Shown one piece after another: positions 43,171 to 46,010 of a stretch of DNA of 46,010 bases (position 1 is the stretch's first letter; every line of letters starts with the position of its first letter). Below the pieces are notes generated by a model. That model was given only the letters and a program-made list of their open reading frames with translations. It ran no database searches and was not told where the DNA came from. The DNA is from Oscillospiraceae bacterium. Lineage in GTDB: Bacteria > Bacillota > Clostridia > Oscillospirales > Oscillospiraceae. The translations under genes were made by a program, and so were the position numbers. The stretch is taken from the NCBI GenBank assembly GCA_017397565.1, contig JAFQIL010000003.1, positions 1-46,010 of the forward strand, written 5' to 3'.

Positions 43171-44433
43171 GTGGAATTGAACAAGAAAACCCTTCGCACA
43201 CTGATTTTGGGTGCTGCGGGATGTATCGTGCTGTACTGGCTTCTTCATGAAACGGCGAAAATTACAACGTTCTTGCGCGGTGCCTGGGCAATACTTTCTC
43301 CGTTTTTTATTGGCGCGGCTATCGCATTCGTGCTAAATGTACCCATGCGCGCAGTGGAACGGCGTCTTTCCAAGATCCGGAAAGACGGTTTTCGCAGAGC
43401 CCTGGCAATTTTCATTACGTTAGTGATCATTCTTTTGGTACTGGCGGGCATCGTTTGCTTGCTGATTCCCCAGGTGGGCAAAACTGTGGAGACCCTGGTA
43501 GAGAAACTACCGGTATTTTTTAACAATAGTGTTGAAAGTATCAAAGCTTTTCTGGATAAGCATCCGGAGCTTTCAGAAATGATACAGGAAAATATAGATT
43601 TGTCCAGCATTGACAGAGAAAGCCTGATTCAAAAGGCAGTTGATTTGATCAGTGACAGTCTGTACATTGTTGTAGATAGAGGTTTCTCTGCTGTAGTAGG
43701 CATTGGCAACGGTGTTTTTGACGCGGTTATCAGTTTTGTATTTGCGCTGTATTGCCTGGCACGGAAAGAAATCCTGGCGCGGCAGTTTCGCCGTCTGCTT
43801 TATTCGCTGGTTCCGGAAAAAGCTGGTGACGAGGTTGTACGAGTCTTACGCATGACAAATAAGACCTTTTCAAATTTTATTTCCGGACAGTGTCTGGATG
43901 CGTTTATTTTAGGCTTGATGTTTGCGGTGTGTATGCCGATTTTCAGAATGCCGTATACACCGTTGGTCAGTGTTGTGATTGCAATTACAGCACTGGTTCC
44001 CATTGTTGGTGCCTTTGCCGGTTGCGTTATCGGCGCATTCTTTATCATGGTCGATAACCCCTTGATGGCTGTTTGGTTTGTAGTCATGTTCCTGATCCTG
44101 CAGCAGATTGAAGGGAATTTGATCTATCCAAAGGTCGTAGGCACTTCTGTTGGCTTACCGGGAATGTGGGTGTTACTAGCCCTTTCTGTTGGTGGCGGAC
44201 TTATGGGTGTCGGCGGCATGCTGCTGATGATTCCGCTTACATCGGTTCTGTATGCGTTAACTCGCGAATTTGCCGACAAAAGACTGAAAAAGCGGAATAT
44301 TGATCCGGACAAGCTGATGGATCACCCCCCGGAGCTAAAGTCCGGCTTTCGGGAAAACCGGGAAAAGCGGAAGAAGAAATTTGAACTGCAAAAGCTGTTA
44401 AAAAAGCAAAAGCAGAACCAAGAAGACGAATAA
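43171..44433 (+). CDS. AI-2E/PerM-family membrane permease
   Basis: 420 residues from GTG 43171 (AAAGGAGGG 6 bases upstream). It has about eight membrane helices, the PFFIGAAIAFVLNVPM stretch near residue 42, a soluble segment at about 110-170, and the family's late motif VPIVGAFAGCVIGAFF followed by EGNLIYPKVVGTSVGLP. A highly charged tail of about 45 residues (KKRNIDPDK to QNQEDE) lies in the cytoplasm. Members export small molecules or ions; few are characterised, so the substrate is open. Confidence 0.9.
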   Translation: MELNKKTLRTLILGAAGCIVLYWLLHETAKITTFLRGAWAILSPFFIGAAIAFVLNVPMRAVERRLSKIRKDGFRRALAIFITLVIILLVLAGIVCLLIPQVGKTVETLVEKLPVFFNNSVESIKAFLDKHPELSEMIQENIDLSSIDRESLIQKAVDLISDSLYIVVDRGFSAVVGIGNGVFDAVISFVFALYCLARKEILARQFRRLLYSLVPEKAGDEVVRVLRMTNKTFSNFISGQCLDAFILGLMFAVCMPIFRMPYTPLVSVVIAITALVPIVGAFAGCVIGAFFIMVDNPLMAVWFVVMFLILQQIEGNLIYPKVVGTSVGLPGMWVLLALSVGGGLMGVGGMLLMIPLTSVLYALTREFADKRLKKRNIDPDKLMDHPPELKSGFRENREKRKKKFELQKLLKKQKQNQEDE

Positions 44434-44466
44434 CGCACCGTGATACTTTCAAAGAAAAAAGAGCTG

Positions 44467-44613
44467 TAAATTAACGCGCATAAATATCTAATATTGACTC
44501 TTGACACAAGCCCCCGCCCTACAGAATGTCCGGAAAGACATAGTAGGGCGGGGGTTTACTCCTGCCGTAACCTTTTATGTTTGAATACCTAAGATTAAAT
44601 ATACGTTAATTTA
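44467..44613 (+). repeat. Inverted repeat enclosing a GC-rich hairpin
   Basis: TAAATTAACG (44467-44476) is repeated inverted as CGTTAATTTA (44604-44613). Between them sits a 12-bp stem CCCCCGCCCTAC/GTAGGGCGGGGG with an inner ATGTC/GACAT hairpin (44511-44554), probably the terminator of the permease gene. The layout resembles a small non-autonomous repeat, but no target duplication is evident. The rest of 44434-44676 holds nothing else I can name. Confidence 0.4.
44508..44557 (+). terminator. GC-rich hairpin terminator after permease gene
   Basis: AAGC5GCCCTAC pairs with GTAGGGCG5, with a short TTT following and an inner 5-bp hairpin. It is 75 bases after the stop, so it is either a terminator or a repeat unit. 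Confidence 0.55.
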
Positions 44614-44676
44614 TAACCCCTTTACTGTATAAAGAAGCCAGCGCATTAGACGCATAGGCTATGCCCGCATATGAAG

Positions 44677-44708
44677 GCCCCCCGGTTCAAAAACCGGGGG
44701 GCTTTTTT
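44677..44708 (-). terminator. Terminator of nifJ
   Basis: Perfect 11-bp stem GCCCCCCGGTT/AACCGGGGGGC with loop CAAA, just downstream of the nifJ stop. On the + strand it is followed by six T; on the minus strand the tail is CTTCATATG, so it is placed for nifJ but has a weak T-run in that direction. Confidence 0.6.
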
Positions 44709-44723
44709 GTGGGGTATTAAGGA

Positions 44724-46010
44724 TTAATCCTTGTACATTTCGACCAGCTTCTTCAGATGCTCCCAACGCTCCTTGGCAGCCTCTTCGTTCTTCACGAACA
44801 GCTCCTTGGCACGCTCGGGGAACTCGCGGGTCAGACGGCTGTAACGGGCCTCGTTCATCAGGAACTCCTGATAGCCTTCCTTGGGATCCTTGCTGTCCAG
44901 CTGGAACTTGCCGGTCTCCTTAGAAGGATCGAAGCGGAACAGATTCCAGTAACCGCAGTCAACAGCCTTCTTCATCTCAGCCTGGCAGTTCATCATGCCA
45001 CCCTTGATGGAGTGCATCTCACAGGGAGCGTAGCCGATGATCAGGGAAGGACCGTTGTAAGCTTCTGCTTCGCAGATAGCCTTGATGGTCTGAGCCTGGT
45101 TAGCGCCCATAGCGATCTGAGCAACGTAAACATAGCCGTAGCTCATAGCGATCTCAGCAAGGCTCTTCTTCTTGGTTTCCTTACCGGAAGCTGCGAACTG
45201 AGCAACCTGACCGATGTTGGAAGCCTTGGAGGCCTGTCCGCCGGTGTTGGAGTAAACTTCGGTATCGAATACGAAGATGTTTACGTCCTTATTGGAAGCC
45301 AGAACATGGTCAACACCGCCGAAGCCGATGTCGTATGCCCAACCGTCGCCACCGAAGATCCAAACGGACTTCTTAGACAGGTATTCCTTCTTGTCCAGGA
45401 TCTCCTTAACGGTATCGCAGCAAACCTTAGCTTCCAGAGCAGCAATCAGCTCCTTGGTAGCGGCCTTGTTGGCTTCGCCATCGTTGAAGGTCTCCAGCCA
45501 CTTAGCGCAAGCAGCCTTGCGATCCTCGCAGCAGGTGTCTTCCATAACCTTGCGAACCTTGTTAGCCAGGGATTCACGGATCACTGCCTGAGCGGTGTAC
45601 ATACCCAGACCGTGCTCAGCATTGTCCTCGAACAGAGAGTTGGACCAAGCGGGGCCGTGACCGTTCTCGTTGACGCAGTAGGGAGAGGTAGCAGCGGGGC
45701 CGCCCCAGATGGAGGAACAGCCGGTGGCGTTGGAGATGTACATCCGATCGCCGAACAGCTGAGTTACCAGGCGGGCATAGCTGGTTTCTGCACAACCTGC
45801 GCAGGAGCCGGAGAACTCAAGCAGAGGCTTGCGGAACTGGCTGCCCTTGACGGTGTTGTCCTGCATTTCCTTCTTCTCGGAAACCTTGGAAACCATGTAG
45901 TTGAAGACTTCCTGCTCCTGGAGCTCCTGCTCCTGAGGAACCATGGTGATGGCCTTGGTGGGGCAGACGCCGACACAGACGCCGCAGCCCATGCAGTCCA
46001 GAGGAGAAAC
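44724..46010 (-). CDS. nifJ: Pyruvate:ferredoxin oxidoreductase, C-terminal part (partial)
   Basis: The frame is open to the window edge, giving about 428 residues of an enzyme of roughly 1,170. It oxidises pyruvate and CoA to acetyl-CoA, CO2 and reduced ferredoxin, the hallmark of anaerobic fermenters. Visible are the second 4Fe-4S motif CMGCGVCVGVCP, the GSCAGCAET loop binding the proximal cluster, and the TPP/Mg motif GGDGWAYDIGFGG with FDTEVYSNTGGQASKAS. The C-terminal extension follows. Codon use is strongly restricted, as in highly expressed genes. Confidence 0.97.
   Translation of the reverse strand, partial: VSPLDCMGCGVCVGVCPTKAITMVPQEQELQEQEVFNYMVSKVSEKKEMQDNTVKGSQFRKPLLEFSGSCAGCAETSYARLVTQLFGDRMYISNATGCSSIWGGPAATSPYCVNENGHGPAWSNSLFEDNAEHGLGMYTAQAVIRESLANKVRKVMEDTCCEDRKAACAKWLETFNDGEANKAATKELIAALEAKVCCDTVKEILDKKEYLSKKSVWIFGGDGWAYDIGFGGVDHVLASNKDVNIFVFDTEVYSNTGGQASKASNIGQVAQFAASGKETKKKSLAEIAMSYGYVYVAQIAMGANQAQTIKAICEAEAYNGPSLIIGYAPCEMHSIKGGMMNCQAEMKKAVDCGYWNLFRFDPSKETGKFQLDSKDPKEGYQEFLMNEARYSRLTREFPERAKELFVKNEEAAKERWEHLKKLVEMYKD

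Overview
The window looks like the chromosome of an anaerobic, endospore-forming Clostridia bacterium (Bacillota), probably a gut member of the Oscillospirales. The lineage is an inference. It rests on the C-terminal part of a pyruvate:ferredoxin oxidoreductase at the right edge, the sporulation regulator SpoIIID, strong AGGAGG ribosome binding sites, TTGACA/TATAAT promoters, and many genes for breaking down plant or host glycans. I see no prophage, transposase, CRISPR array or recognisable defence system.

Layout. 1-540 holds tRNA-derived repeats without an intact tRNA. 562-2225 holds an SLC13-type anion permease and a zinc-ribbon membrane protein. 2296-8455 is a sugar-acid island: an AraC regulator divergent from a five-gene run (enolase-superfamily dehydratase, metallo-beta-lactamase-fold lactonase-like protein, SDR dehydrogenase, RraA-like protein, cytoplasmic GH10 enzyme), followed by a separately promoted amidohydrolase (8573-9358). 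9401-14041 holds a PlsC-type acyltransferase with a zinc-ribbon tail and a MoxR/DUF58/membrane-protein operon. 14147-19884 holds a GH127-type arabinofuranosidase, a second AraC regulator and two tandem Gfo/Idh/MocA oxidoreductases, the second broken by one in-frame TAA. 20282-26233 is a modular cell-surface protein of nearly 2,000 residues with Asp-box repeats. 26327-31924 is an amino-sugar-type operon on the minus strand (two NagA-like deacetylases, a NagB-like protein, a ceramidase-like hydrolase, an AraC regulator).

The right third is mostly housekeeping: serC-serA, proB-proA-proC, rsmE, tRNA-Leu(GAG), a SprT/YgjP-type metallopeptidase, pcp, rlmH, a 53-residue conserved-looking peptide, spoIIID, a threonine-aldolase-family enzyme, an AI-2E-type permease and the nifJ 3' part.

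How the genes may work together. The giant surface protein could bind or cut glycans outside the cell. The three AraC regulators each sit beside their own catabolic set. The island at 3391-8455 has the parts of a non-phosphorylating sugar oxidation route (dehydrogenase, lactonase, dehydratase, lyase). No sugar transporter lies in the window, so uptake must be encoded elsewhere.

The most unusual signal is non-coding. Downstream of a tRNA-Val-like tail (1-363) and of tRNA-Leu (38875-39189) lie elements with the same architecture: an inverted copy of the tRNA 3' half, a perfect 12-bp hairpin around AAGTGTCCGGNGGACACTT, a second nested hairpin, and bounding direct repeats. Paired positions differ between the two loci in a compensatory way.
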